From Coptis chinensis (lineage: Eukaryota > Streptophyta > Magnoliopsida > Ranunculales > Ranunculaceae), in assembly GCA_015680905.1 (NCBI GenBank), contig CM027381.1, positions 66,453,501 to 66,517,500 on the forward strand: a stretch of 64,000 bases of DNA. Direction: 5' to 3'. How positions within the stretch are numbered: position 1 is the stretch's first letter; every line of letters begins with the position of its first letter. A program made the translations under genes and the position numbers. The notes below the pieces were generated by a model. The model was given only the letters and a program-made list of their open reading frames with translations. It was not told the DNA's origin and made no database searches. Positions 10,325 through 21,866 of this stretch are shown here, in pieces.

Positions 10325-10520
10325 GTTGGGAGTCTTTGTTAAACACACTTCTTTGCAAAGGCAAATTGCACTGTATTGGTGCAACAACAACGCAGTATTA
10401 TTGTAAGTTTTTAACAGACAGTAAATTTAATACATTGGGAACCAATTATTGTTGCTGAGAGTAGTGTTGTTGATACTCAAAAGATTCTTTGTCAAGTGAA
10501 ACAGAGGTATGAAGGTTGCT
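10325..10520 (+). pseudogene. HSP101: HSP101/ClpB ATPase gene fragment, two exons
   Basis: The first exon piece (to 10402, donor TTG|GTAAGT-like at 10403) encodes SLLNTLLCKGKLHCIGATTT, matching the conserved segment of the first AAA domain of ClpB/HSP100 disaggregases (LLKPxLARGxLRCIGATT). After ~40 bp the plus strand encodes IIVAESSVVDTQKILCQVKQ followed by RYEG (10445-10515), matching the next conserved block (VFVAEPSVxDTIxILRGLKEKYEG). The order, strand and spacing agree with the family; the Walker A and B motifs, the rest of the protein and much of the linker are missing. It lies in a repeat complex, so it is a captured fragment and not a gene. The assignment rests on two short blocks. 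Confidence 0.65.
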
Positions 10521-10870
10521 ATGGTTCCCTCTTTAGTTTTTAAAAATGTGAAAGAAACAAGAACTTCTAAAAATGTTATTCTCTCTCCCTCCCCATCTTA
10601 TTATTCAACAATAAATCTACAAATATTCTTCAATTCTCGATTTGTTACAAGCTCTCATTCTCAATTCATTTTTCAGGTATGGTAGCTCAGTTGTTTTTAA
10701 ATGTTTATATTCGGACTCTTCATCTATATCAAGTGCGACATTATTAGCTCTATGATGGCTTCTACAGTTGGGTAAGTTCACAAAATATCAAAACCTTAAT
10801 CTTCATTGGGCAGACAAAAGTCTTTGCTGTTATCGAGCTTATTCTATTCATAGCAATTCTTAGTATGTAT

Positions 10871-12752
10871 AAGGCTCAGACAAAGTTTAAGTTTTGGAAG
10901 TTTAGTCTTTTGGTTTAAGTTTACTTACCAAGAGTTGGGGATTCAACCTACTTGGACCGGTTGGATGTGCGGGGCGAGTAGTGTAATATCACGCTCGCGT
11001 ATTTCAACCCAACTTGGGGGTTGAAGTTCCAATCTTTGACGAACACTTTCTAAGCTTTTACGTATTTTGTTTAATTAATTATTAGTTAATTAGCTAAGCG
11101 TAGTTAATTTTCGTATTTACTGCTTTCATAGTTTTAAGCCCACCCACACCTCATTATTAGTTAATTAGCTAAGGCTCAGACAAAGTTTAAGTTTTGGAAG
11201 TTTAGTCTTTTGGTTTAAGTTTACTTACAAAGAGTTGGGGATTCAAACTACTTGGACCGGTTGGATGTGCGAGGCGAGTAGTGTAACATCACGTTCACTC
11301 ATCTCAACCCAACTTGGGGGTTGAAGTTTTAATCTTTTCCGAACATTTTTCAAGCTTTTACTTAATTTGTTTAATTAATCAATAGTTAATTGGCTAAGGC
11401 TCAGACAAAGTTTTAGTTTTGGAAGTTTAGTCTTTTGGTTTAAGTTTACTTATCAAGAATTGGGGATTCGACCTACTTAGACCGGTTGGATGTGCGAGGC
11501 GAGTAGTGTAACATTACGCTCGTGCATCTTAACCAAACTTGGGGGTTGAAGTTCCAATCTTTGATGAACACTTTCCAAAGCTTTTACGTATTTTGTTTAA
11601 TTAATCATTAGTTAATTAGCTAAGAGTAGTTAATTTTCGTGTTTACCGCTTTCATAGTTTTAAGCCTACCCACCCCTCATTATTAGTTAATTAGCTAAGG
11701 CTCAGACAAAATTTTAATTTTGGAAGTTTACTCTTTCAGGTTTAAGTTTACTTACCAAGAGTTGGGGATTCAACCTACTTGGACCGGTTGGATGTGCGAG
11801 GCGAGTAGTGTAACATCACGCTCGCGCATCTCAACCCAACTTGGGCGTTGAAGTTCCAATCTTTAACAAACACTTTCCAAGCTTTTACGTATTTTGTTTT
11901 ATTAATCATTAGTTAATTAGCTAAGCGTAGTTAATTTTCGTGTTTACTGCTTTTATAGTTTTAAGCACACCCACCCCTCCCCTCATATCCCTTGTGAATT
12001 AGTAGCATGTAAAAGACACCCATTGTTTTCAAATATGCATTGATACATGTCTTTATTTTCCTTATATAGTTGGTTTTGCTTCGTTAATTTTTTTTCAACT
12101 ATTAGCTCTATGATGGCTTTTACAGTTGGGTAAGTTAACAAAATGTCAAAACCTTAATCTTCATTAGCCAGACAAAAGTCTCTGCTATTATAGAGCTTAT
12201 TATGTTCATAGCGATTCTTAGTATGTATAAGGCTCATACAAAGTTTAAGTTTTGGAAGTTTAGTCTTTTGGTTTAAGTTTACTTACCAAGATTTGGAGAT
12301 TAAACCTACTTGGATCGGTTGGATGTGCGAGGCAAGTAGTGTAACATCACGCTCGTGCATCTCAACCCAACTTGGGGGTTGAAGTTCCAATCTTTGACGA
12401 ACACTTTCCAAGTTTTTACGTATTTTGTTTAATTAATCATTAGTTAATTAGCTAAGCGTAGTTACTTTTCATGTTTACCGCTTTCATAGTTTTAAGCCTA
12501 CCCACCCCTCATCATTAGTTAATTAGCTAAGGCTCAGACAAAGTTTAAGTTTTGGAAGTTTAGTCTTTTGGTTTGAGTTTACTTACCAAGAGTTGGGGAT
12601 TCAATCTAGTTGGACCAGTTGGACGTACGAGGCGAGTAGTGTAACATCACGCTCGTTCATCTTAACCCAACTTGGGGGTTGAAGTTTCAATATTTAACGA
12701 ACACTTTCCAAGCTTTAACGTATTATGTTTAATTAATCATTAGTTAATTAAC
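10871..12752 (+). repeat. Tandem array, alternating ~300- and ~225-bp units
   Basis: Units start with aaggctcagacaaagttt at 10871, 11171, 11396, 11697, 12229 and 12529. All share 'cttggaccggttggatgtgcg', 'gtagtgtaacatcacgctcg' and 'caacttgggggttgaag'. Long units (300 bp) end with an extra ~75-bp 'agcgtagttaattttcgtgt...cacccctca' tail that short units (225 bp) lack. A leader (ctctatgatggcttctacag...) precedes the units at about 10748-10870 and again at 12108-12228. The GC-rich core stands out in an AT-rich surrounding. Function and family are unknown. Confidence 0.85.
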
Positions 12753-13574
12753 CTTTTAGCACTTATTAGCTAATGTTTGGCTTAAGAATATGTTCTATGT
12801 AAAGTGTATGATAGGTTTAATATTATTTCTTATAAATACTACGGAGTTATTTATGGAGCAGTTTCCAATCTGAAAAGACTCTAACTTAAATCATGAGTTC
12901 GTTATAAGGGCTTATTGCTAATGACAGAGCTATGGCAAATGCCATCTTTCATAAAAATAACTGCCTATACGTTCTAGGGCCGGAAAGAGCTAAGAAAATA
13001 GAGTGACCATTATGGTGTATGATAACGTGGTGCATAACTTTTGTCCGAAGTAATGGTAATAAGATAGTACATAATTAATTAAATGGATTCAAATAGACTA
13101 TCTGCAGTATGGAAGAATTTCTAAGTTGTTCTTGGTGATTGAAGGTATCTTTCTCTTTGAATGAGATCTCAATTCCAACTACGGTATCAAAAACTTGAAT
13201 GGTAAAAAAGTCTTTATTACACTAAAAGACTTGGGCACTTCAAGATGTTTGCGAAACAATTTCATTTGTTTTTGTTGTTTTATTCCATATTGTGAGTGCA
13301 AGGCTTTCTTTTGTTAGAGCGTTTATAGAGCTCTAAAGCTAATTACGAAAAAGTAGGAGTGAAAAAAGATATTTTTGTTATACTTAAAAAAAAAACTATA
13401 AAATCACAGATAAAACAAGAAACATACTAAAAAATAGGAAATAAATAAGGGCGTAAATAGAATCAGAGTCCTAAAGCTAACCTCCCTCATTCTGCTTTTG
13501 TTAGTTTGACCGAATATACAGATGGTTTCCTAATCATAGGCTTCTATAAAATAGGAGACTAAATAATAGGAAGT
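12753..13574. other. Unique AT-rich spacer, nothing recognised
   Basis: No coding potential or repeat was recognised apart from a poly-A run near 13387. Confidence 0.5.
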
Positions 13575-13830
13575 AAAAAAACCTTTACATTAAACAAAAC
13601 ACTAAAAAACCCAAAAAACCCGGCCCCTACGTACTAACCTGTGGTTTCCTCTCCAAAATTAAAGTTAAACCCCAAAAACCAAAACCAATTCGGTCACAAC
13701 ACTAAGAAAAACCCCTTTCTTCCCAGTCTAAAACTCTTTCTTCTCCTCTTTTACTTACCGGATTCAACTCCGGTAAAGAACCCAAATAAATTATCTCTAA
13801 AGATTTACATTTTTTTTTTTCAATTTTGAG
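13575..13830 (+). repeat. Right arm of the inverted repeat, leader-like
   Basis: Partner of 9608-9768. It continues past the shared arm with 'ttacttaccggattcaactccgg', which is also found at 26362-26392, so the right arm and the 26.3-kb copy share a longer segment than the left arm does. The pyrimidine-rich, repeated 'ctttcttct' composition resembles plant 5' leaders. Confidence 0.6.
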
Positions 13831-13915
13831 AAAAATAAGTTTTTTTTTTAATATATACTGATGAAGAAGAAATCACCTAATGGTTTTGCAACAAAGAAGA
13901 TAATCTTTAATTTTT

Positions 13916-14026
13916 AATGGCCTCTACTCCAAACTCACAGATTCATAGCAAAGCAAGGAGATGTCGGTCACCAAATTTGCACCGACGATCTGCGAATTCC
14001 CTTAAGATGTTAGGTGGCTCTCAAGG
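13916..14026 (+). pseudogene. Candidate captured first exon, family not recognised
   Basis: An ATG at 13916 opens 37 codons (begins MASTPNSQIHSKARR, ends KMLGGSQ) that stop at a plausible donor, caag|gtaat, at 14027. The arginine- and serine-rich peptide follows the leader-like segment directly, as a first exon would. I cannot name a family, and no next exon was found. Confidence 0.3.
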
Positions 14027-14030
14027 TAAT

Positions 14031-15121
14031 AATGTTAAGTTGAAAACTTGGGTACAATGTTAAATGTTAAGTTGTACTTTTTTTTTCCTGCTCTTCTTCC
14101 AAATATGCTAAGTGGTGTATTGGTCTTACAATGAACTGCTACATCTAAATCCACAAAGAATTTAAAAACATATTTGTTGTAAAATATCACGGGCGAACAA
14201 AACACTAAACCCCACCGAAACTATCTTTTGGGTTTACTCCCTCTCTTCCCTTTCGTCTTCATCGAATCCATATGTTCGTCCGAGATATCTCTGCCAATTC
14301 TTAACATATGTCCCTCTTCATATTAGCAAAACCCACAAAACCTCAAAACACTAACCACCAACTCCAATTACCCACCCCATTCGATGACAGTGATGGATTA
14401 TTTTTTCACGTAACCAGCATAATCTTCATAGACTCTCCAAAGCATAGAAGGTTCAAAGAGAGGTGATATAGAATCAATGGACCAAGCCTACCAATTTTTG
14501 AGAAAGGTACAAAATCTTGCTACAAGTTTTTGAGTTCTTTAGAATATAAAAAGAAACACTGAAGTTTCATTTTTTTTCCCCTTCTGAGTTGAGTTTTTAG
14601 TGGTTGCTCAGTCACCCTGAGTTCCTCTCACATTCAGGCTACATTGGCGGAGATCTACTTTTTCCAATTGAGAGGGAAAAAAAAAGGAACTCATAAAGCC
14701 GAAAGGGTCTTTGCACGGCTTCTCCTTCTCCATATTCTCTTTGAAATCTAACATGCTCTAGCAATCCCTTTGCAACTGAAGCTACTAGGAAGGCTGTTAT
14801 TGCTTATCTTCGTAACAAGATGCCTAACTTGAAAGAATCAAGGTATTGTAAGTTATCCATCTTAATAAAGTCGCAATGTGTTTAGAATTTGCAGTATATT
14901 GTGTAATTTGATAATAGCATGTAAATTGTGGATAAACATGAAATTGGCTGTCGACATTGAGTTTTTTTGCAAATATTGGTTGTTTTGTTCGACCTATCTC
15001 TTTCTGATGGAGTTATGAGATCTCAAATCAGTCTCTTCTTCCTATTATTAATATGGTAAGCCATTAGAAAGTCTTTGCTGTTATGGAGCTTATTCTGTTC
15101 ATAGCGATTCTTAGTATGTAT
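14031..15121. other. Repeat-complex spacer with a possible exon
   Basis: Mostly non-coding. At 14638-14765 the third copy of the 'ctacattggcggagatct' block occurs, followed at 14772-14838 by an open stretch encoding ATEATRKAVIAYLRNKMPN and a few more residues that ends at a possible donor, caag|gtatt. The family is not recognised. The array leader reappears at 15068-15121. Confidence 0.45.
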
Positions 15122-15405
15122 AAGGCTCAGACAAAATTTAAGTTTTGAAAGTTTAGTCTTTTGGTTTAAGTTTACTTATCAAGAGTTAGGGATTCAACCT
15201 ACTTGGACCGGTTGGATGTGCGAGGCGAGTAGTGTAACATCACATTTGCGCATCTCAACCCAACTTGGGGGTTGAAGTTTCAATCTTTGACGAACACTTT
15301 CTAAGCTTTTACGTATTTTGTTTAATTAATCATTAGTTAATTAGCTAAGGCTCAGACAAAGTTTAAGTTTTCAAAGTTTAGTCTTTTGGTTTAAGTTTAC
15401 TTATC
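15122..15405 (+). repeat. Array unit plus the first 59 bp of a unit cut by the LINE
   Basis: One short unit (15122-15346) is followed by the start of another (15347-15405). The second is interrupted exactly at agtttacttatc (15394-15405); the same 12 bp reopen at 25529-25540 and the unit continues there. This is the left target duplication of the LINE. Confidence 0.9.
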
Positions 15406-15498
15406 TTTTTTTTCCGCTGAAAGGTAATTGATTAAAAGAATAAAAGGTTACAAGGAAAAAGAATAAGAAGTGTTAAGAACTGTATAGTATGGGTATCA

Positions 15499-16010
15499 TC
15501 AGTTGTGTACCCACCTATTACATCCTACATTTAGCTTATGAAACGGAAGTAAGTAGTATAGTTGTTCTCCAGATTTCACAAAAGGAGGTTTGTTGTCCCA
15601 CCATTTACTTTCTTCATTTTGCAATGCTGCACCATGTCTCGCATAGCTATCCGCACCTGAGTTTGTCTCCCTCCATGTAGCTGTAACATTGATCCATGCT
15701 GCTTTCTCCTTGAGTTGCTTCCATTTTGTTCTAACCCTCCAATGCACTGTGTCTTCCTGGAAGGCTTTGACTACCGGTGCAGAGTCGGATTCCACCCAAA
15801 TATATCTCCAGTCCCGATCCAGTGCCCTCTGAATCCCTTCTATAATAGCATAAGTTTATGCTATATAGTTGGTAGCTACCCCAAGGCCTCCTGATGCTGC
15901 CCCCAAACTGTTACCCATGTCATCCCTGAGAATCACTCCCCAACCTGCCCTGCCTGGGTTCCTGCGTGAACTTCCATCCACATTAATTTTTATGTTGCCA
16001 GGAGGAGGTA
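15499..16010 (-). pseudogene. LINE RNase H domain
   Basis: Minus-strand translation gives the plant LINE-type RNase H fold (RVT_3): INVDGSSRRNPGRAGWGVIL near 15990 with the first catalytic Asp, YAIIEGIQRAL near 15845 with the catalytic Glu, WVESDSAPVVKAF near 15790 with the second Asp, and ATWRETNSGADSYARHGAAL near 15670 with the last Asp. Thus all four acidic positions appear to be present. One stop lies just before YAIIEG, and the frame differs from the zinc-binding segment upstream, so at least one frameshift separates them. Its role would be removal of the RNA strand after cDNA synthesis. Confidence 0.85.
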
Positions 16011-16207
16011 GAAGCTAGTAACATTCCAGAATTTTGGGTGCTCTTCTCAGTTTGTGTTGGAGATTAAAGATGTGAAGAATTTTCATATCGGTCACTGTGT
16101 TGTTCATGGTACCTGTCGATTTTTGGTATGCTCTGATGATGGCTTTTCTAGTCAGAAATCAAATGTTAGAAAAATTGGAGATTTTCTGATCATATAGCAC
16201 CTGATTT

Positions 16208-16677
16208 CTATTCTTCCATAAGCTTACCAAACTTGTCAGCGAGCAAGCTTTCCACATATCCAGAATAAAAAGCTATGGTGTTTGGCCTGTTGCATGATGT
16301 CATTGAAGGAATCAATGTGTGAAGTAATGCTGAAGATATTTCTAGCATGATCCCAAACTCGCTTGGCCAATTCACAGTGATAGAGAATGTGCTCAAGGTT
16401 TTTGTCTCCTGCTTACATATACAACATCGAGAGGCCAGCTGAGTCTTCCATTTTTGTAACATGTCATCTGTTCTGGAAACCCCCCGAATCAGTTTCCATG
16501 CTATACCTTGTGTCTTTGGAAGAACTTTTGAGCTCCAGATGAAATTGCATCCTTTTTGCTTCGGTGCTTTCGTCCGAATATCCTCATGCATTGCTGAGAC
16601 TGTAAACTTCCCCTTAACGTCTGAGAGCCAAACTCTCTCATCTCCTATTGAATTGTCAGGTTGCTGCAGATGAGAGG
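16208..16677 (-). pseudogene. LINE ORF2 zinc-binding C-terminal region (zf-RVT)
   Basis: Encodes the region after the RT: WLSDVKGKFTVSAMHEDI, then FIWSSKVLPKTQGIAWKLI and the Cys-rich SRCCICKQETKTL, the typical order of zf-RVT domains (a 'FxW...P.k...F.W....TxD.L..r......C..C' pattern). It continues the RT frame: if the solo LTR and one copy of its GATTG duplication are skipped, codons run on in phase from 20137 to 16677. It ends at a stop at 16208; the expected following His of the finger is degraded. Confidence 0.85.
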
Positions 16678-17299
16678 GATTGTATAACACCCCGTGTTTT
16701 TATTTAATATTTTCTTAGTACAATAAATAATAATAATAATAAGAGATAAAATAAAATAAAATGATAAATATTAGAAAGAGATAATGTAAAGAGGATAAAC
16801 CTCATTCCCTATTTTTAAGAGGTTTTTGAAAAAAAGGTGTTTACACAGGAGTTTACACGGAGAGTTTTAAACAGTAGAGAGAGAGATTGTTTTTACACAG
16901 AGAAGAAAAAATAGAGTTTTATACATAAAGGAGAAGGGAAGATTATTGCTGGAAATCTACTGATAGATAGCTGATAGCAGGAACGTATCACGGGTGAGTG
17001 GATTTTTCTTTTTATTTTCTTTGATATATATTCGCTTCTACGATCTATTATTGTAATTATTAATGCCTTGTGGTCTGACAAAAGATCGGTTAGAACGGAT
17101 GATGCAAGTGTTGTTTGATATGGTGTCAAGATTAACAATTAAAATATAATGGATAATTTCCACATTGGTTTCCTGTTGGATAATTTCGTATGTATTACTT
17201 ATCTTGTGCGTGCTGAATTTCTCCTCTTACATTTTGTTAAGGTTTGGTTACTTATATTAACTAGGAATATTTGAGAAGAAGATGAATTGAAAAAGGGTG

Positions 17300-17870
17300 A
17301 CCTAAAAAACTACATTGTGCAGTCAGAAGTTTCTTACTAGATGGAGGTCAAATTTTTATTGGATTGACTTCATATTTAATCTATAGTTTTATAAGACATT
17401 GTAGTATGACATATTAAAACTTTAGGCAGATCCAACTGTTGGATTTCTGTCGAGGCGCGCATAAGCGTGACAGGTCGTAGTGTTTCTACACCAGAAAAAC
17501 TGCAGTGCGCAGTCTTTTGTTTCTGCTTAGATGGTGACCTTTCCTTACTCGGATTTGTATGAAATTTAATCCATAGTTTCCTGACACATTTTAGTATTCT
17601 ATATTAAATTTGTAGATTTATCCAACGGTTTGATATCTGTCGAGGCTTCCATTAGTGGAACTGGTCGTAGTAGAAACTACACCAGAAAACTGATGGGAGC
17701 AGTCCTTTGTTTTTGCTTAGATGGAGGTCAACCTATTATTGGATTGACCTCAAATTTAAATCCGTAGATTCTTGATATCCAGTTAAATGACATATACAAA
17801 TTTTAGGCAGATCTAATGGTGGGTTGTCTGTCAAGGCACGGATTAACAAAGTTGTTAGAATTATCTAAAG
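17300..17870 (+). repeat. Three ~190-bp subrepeats in the solo LTR
   Basis: Each unit has 'gcagtc.tttgtttctgcttagatgg', 'aatctatagtt', 'ttaggcagatccaa.tgttgg' and 'tctgtcgaggc' in the same order, diverged between copies. Internal tandem repeats of this kind are frequent in long LTRs of chromoviruses. Confidence 0.75.
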
Positions 17871-18549
17871 TTAAAAATGGATATAGTTGGGTGGTTACAT
17901 GATGGCATTAGATGGTCAGTGGTTATTATACTTTCGATATATTCTTACTATTATGGAAATATTGGTGTGGAATGAAAAGATATCTATATGTTTTCTTTTA
18001 TCGTGATTATTAAAATATTTGGAGAATTGGTTAAGAGCTACGTAAGGCTTGATTCTAATCTTAAAAGATTGGATACATAGGCAGCCTTATGTACAGGTGT
18101 AGTCACTATATCTATAATATATATATTAGTTTGTGTGATAACTATGTGATTGTGTTAGAAATTACTATTGTTTTGAGACTACATAAATATATATGTGTGA
18201 GATAGAAGTTGTATATGAATATAGACTTTAATATATGTGGATCTGTTTTGGACATTAGTGTGTGTGGACTTGAATTTGGGCTAATGAACTATTTGTTTAC
18301 GATATTGTGTATATGAGTGTGGTTATGTAAATTGTATTTGTTTGATTATAAGTCTGTTTACATTCAATGATATTTAAGTGCTTGATTTGCCTTGACGCGT
18401 GAAAATGACTCTCTGCATGTGTGGTCTGTTTTGACATGAGTAATGCTAGTATAATTATAAGTGATAATAATATTTTAATGTGTCGCCCACATCTTTAGAA
18501 CTCTCCACACCTCAGGATTTGGTAATGAGATATTATGACTTGTGATGTC

Positions 18550-18830
18550 ATGTGATAGATGGGTATTCATTGAATGTGCCATGAATGACCCAATAGTTTG
18601 GACTGCCGTAGAGAGGAACTAAAGTATTCGCCTTGCGGGTTGGTCGTATTCCTTGAATGTACGGGAATGTAGGTTTGAGTATTCCTTGAATATGGCGGGA
18701 ATGACTCAGGGCATTCATTGAATGTGCCATGAATGGCCCGTTAGTGTTATGATGAGTATTCCTTGAATGTGGCGGGAATGACCCAAGGTATTCATTGAAT
18801 GTGCCATGAATGACTTGAGATTTTATGGCC
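18550..18830 (+). repeat. Short interspersed repeats 'attcattgaatgtgccatgaatg'
   Basis: Two word types alternate: attcattgaatgtgccatga (18563, 18714, 18789) and attccttgaatgtggcggga (18646, 18680, 18757), each about 25 bp. Both contain an inverted core (attcattgaat; attccttgaat). A relic (attccccgaatatgcgggac) is at 19327. Confidence 0.75.
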
Positions 18831-20136
18831 AAAGAGGCTGTGATTATGTGTATGGAAAGCCCAGAGATGGTTGTGATATAGTGATACTCGGTGGGAGAGA
18901 GGCACACGTGTATGTGTGATTTGGCAAATGTGTGGAGTGCAAATCGTGGAGTAGGAACTAAATGTTGAGTTGAGTCTGTTTATAAATGAGTCAACAAGAT
19001 AATTAATAAGCAAAGTGAAATATTGATTTTACGGATGAGTGAGTTATTGCTTATGAATATTTATGTATTATGATGTATATACTTTCTTATAAAGAAATAT
19101 ATAGGTGATTTGTGTGAGGTTATGGATGTGAAGTGTGACTGAGAATAATATTACTGAATGCTTGTGATCTTTTCTGTGATTGTGGAATGACTCTAAAATG
19201 AAATGTTATTATGAAAGCATTAATGACTTGTAATAGTTTGAGATATATAGTTATGCACTTGGAAACTTTATGACGTAATGATGTCATGTGAATGACTACC
19301 CTTGATGTAGGTGGTATGATAAGTAGTATTCCCCGAATATGCGGGACAAACTATGTTGTATTAATTAAACATCAATGTCTTAAATGAGGTTTGATTATAA
19401 ATGGAAATTTGACTGGCTGAGATAATTCCTTTTATAGTGCTGTCTAACTCTGTTTTTGCAGGAGGGTAGGATCTGTTAATCTTTTATGCAGAGATGTTAA
19501 TATCCTACACTTAGACGATGTGCTGGCTTAAAGGTAATGTGTATCAAACCAATATTTAATTAATTTATCATATATGTATATAATAAGTGGTAATTCTGTT
19601 GTGAGTTATCTTGGAAATGTATATTGGGATTGAAATCTTACTTGGGAAGAAACTACACGCCGTTTTGGAAAACGGAACTATATTGTCTTCCAAGTTGAAA
19701 TGGTTGGTAATGTTATATTTATTAATTTGAAAGATTATTATATATATTTTGTTGTTAGTCTACTCATACCAAAATTCAATTTGTCTTGACCCATGTTTGC
19801 TTTGTTTTGCAACGTGGGTGTGTTCTTGGGAACATAGATGGTGGAATGCAGCGGATGAAGACGCTTGATTGGGATTCGCTCTTGGAGTCTTACTAGTATA
19901 AGTTTTATGAAGTATAAAGTCTTGATTTGAAACATATGTAATAGAGTGGTTTAATAAATTCTTGAATTTGTACATTAAGAGTTGTTCGTTTGGTTTTAAT
20001 TTGATCTCATATTTTAATATCGTGGTTGATAATGAGTTATTAGGGTTTTGTTTCATCCTGGATTTTCAGAAAATGAAATAGGGTGTGGATAATTCTCTAT
20101 TTTTAATTTTTTGGAAATTTGGGGTGTGACAGATTG

Positions 20137-21866
20137 ATACCGATAAGTTGCAGAACTTGAGTCATGTTGCTGGAGAAGTTCCAAAGGTTGCCTTGAATGA
20201 ATTCATTGAGTCGGCCTTGGAACTTCCTGATATCTTTACATTCTTCCTAGAAAAATTCACAAATCGGTTTTTGATGGATCCAATTCTCCCTCCAAACATT
20301 AATTGATGCCCTATTTCCTACCACCCAGCCATGCAGGTGATTCATTTCTTTGAGAGCCCATCCAATACCCTTCCAGACTGTCGAGGTCTTATAGTTAGTC
20401 CATGCACCCGACCTGTTTGTGTATTTGCCTCGCATGAAGGCATACCAATCACTTTCCTCAGTGAGCAAGCCCCAGTCTTGTTTCATTAGCATTGAGAGGT
20501 TGATATCCTTGAGTCTCCTGATGCCCAGTCCTCCCTCTTCCAGAGGTTTACATGTTTTTTCCCATGACACCGTAAAAGATTTCCGTTTCGCAGGATTACC
20601 ACTCCAGATGAAATTTCGAATTATGCTCTCACATTCTTTTATCACTGATTTTGGCCATTTGTAGATTGCCATGTTGTGAACTGGTATGCTATTAAGAACA
20701 TGTCTTTCTAATACTACTCTTCCTTGAAAGGAGAGAATTTTGCCAGGCCAACCTGCAACTCTGTTCCTGATCTTGTCCACTAGAGGTGTTAATGCCGCTT
20801 TTGTCACTCTACCCATGATCAATGGAACCCCAAGATACTTTTCAGGTAACATGCCTTCTTTTATACCCATAACCTCATGAATCAAAAAATTTCTCCTGTT
20901 ATTCATTGGGCTCAGAAAGATCTTACACTTCTCCTTATTTATACGTTGACCAGAGGTATCTTAATATCTGTTAAGAAGTTTGACAAGCTGCCTGATGCCC
21001 CTTATGTTAGCATTGCAGAAAAGGAAAATGTCATCCGCAAATAATAAGTGAGAAGGACTGGAATATTTGGAATTCACCACCATGTGCTGAATTTTCTTAT
21101 CAAGAACCAATCTGCTGATGCTTCTACTTAGACAGTTTTCAGCCATAGCAAAGAGCATCGGGGAGAGAGGATCCCCTTGTTTCAATCCTCTTCCTGCTGA
21201 AAAATATCCCTAAGGACCTCCATTGATCATGATTGACATTGTATTACTCTGAAAGATTGCTTGCAACCATCTGATCCATCTTTCATTGAATCTCACATGC
21301 TGCAGCACTTCCCAAAGAAAGTTCCAGTCCATAGTATCAAAAGCTTGAGAGATGTCCAGTTTGATTCAAATACTTCCACCATGTCGGGGTGTTTGCAATT
21401 CATTCACTAACTCCGAGGCTAGACCAATGGCTTGTTGGGAGTTTCTGTTGGGAATAAAGCCATATTGTTCCTTACTGATAATTCTTTCCGCAATTGGACA
21501 CAACCTTTTGGCTAAAATCTTGATGATAACCTTGAAAATGAAGTTAGAGAGGCATATTGGACAAAATTTGCCCAGCTGATTAACATTTTTCTCTTTCTGG
21601 ATAAGAACAATGAAGTTGGCGTTAAAACCGAGGGGCAGTCTAGATTTAATAAAGAAGTAGCTGATGGCTCGTACTAGATCATGCCTGACAATATCCCAAC
21701 AATGATGAAAGAAAAATCCAGAGAATCCATCCGGTCCCGGAGAGCTGTCTGGATTCAAGTGAAAAACTGCGGCTTTCACTTCCTCTGTAGATGGAATAGT
21801 GGTGAGGAAGTCATTATCCTCCGATTGCAGATCTTGAGGCATGTGTTGAATGAGTTCCCAGTCCAT
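20137..21866 (-). pseudogene. LINE ORF2 reverse transcriptase
   Basis: Plant L1 RT in one frame from 21866 down, broken by stops but no frameshift. Visible motifs: LNPDSSPGPDGFSGFFFHHC near 21760, IVLIQKEKN near 21605, ISKEQYGFIPNRNSQQAI near 21470, LDISQAFDTMDWNFL with the first catalytic Asp near 21350, LKQGDPLSPMLFAM near 21185, and the active-site HLLFADDIFLF near 21040. Past the active site is the thumb-like segment PEKYLGVPLIMGRVTK near 20840 and FIWSGNPAKRKSFTVSW near 20610. In-frame stops sit at about 21366, 21212, 20961 and 20247. It would copy LINE RNA at the nicked target site. Confidence 0.93.

Larger units (their letters stand above)
16683..20131 (+). mobile_element. Solo LTR, about 3.45 kb, probably Ty3/gypsy Tekay/Del-type
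   Basis: Flanked by perfect 5-bp duplications GATTG (16678-16682 and 20132-20136) within LINE ORF2. The ends TATAACACCCC and GGGGTGTGACA are imperfect inverted repeats of the TGTxACACCCC type common in chromovirus LTRs; the first G seems mutated to A. No PBS, gag or pol is present. Inside are three ~190-bp repeats (about 17308, 17495, 17687) and a cluster of short repeats at 18550-18830. Strand is assigned on the TATAACACC...GTGACA orientation only; lineage is inferred from ends and length. Confidence 0.8.

Noticed and set aside
10871..12752. Array unit as a tRNA-derived SINE
   Set aside because: gggattcaacct looks a little like a Pol III B box, but no convincing A box, tail or target duplications accompany the units.
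10871..15405. CRISPR-like array
   Set aside because: Repeats are 225-300 bp with no short repeat-spacer pattern, and the DNA is plant nuclear.
18548..19013. Minus-strand ORFs of 119 and 73 codons
   Set aside because: They arise from the repeated attcattgaatgtgcc words in the solo LTR and show no protein motif.
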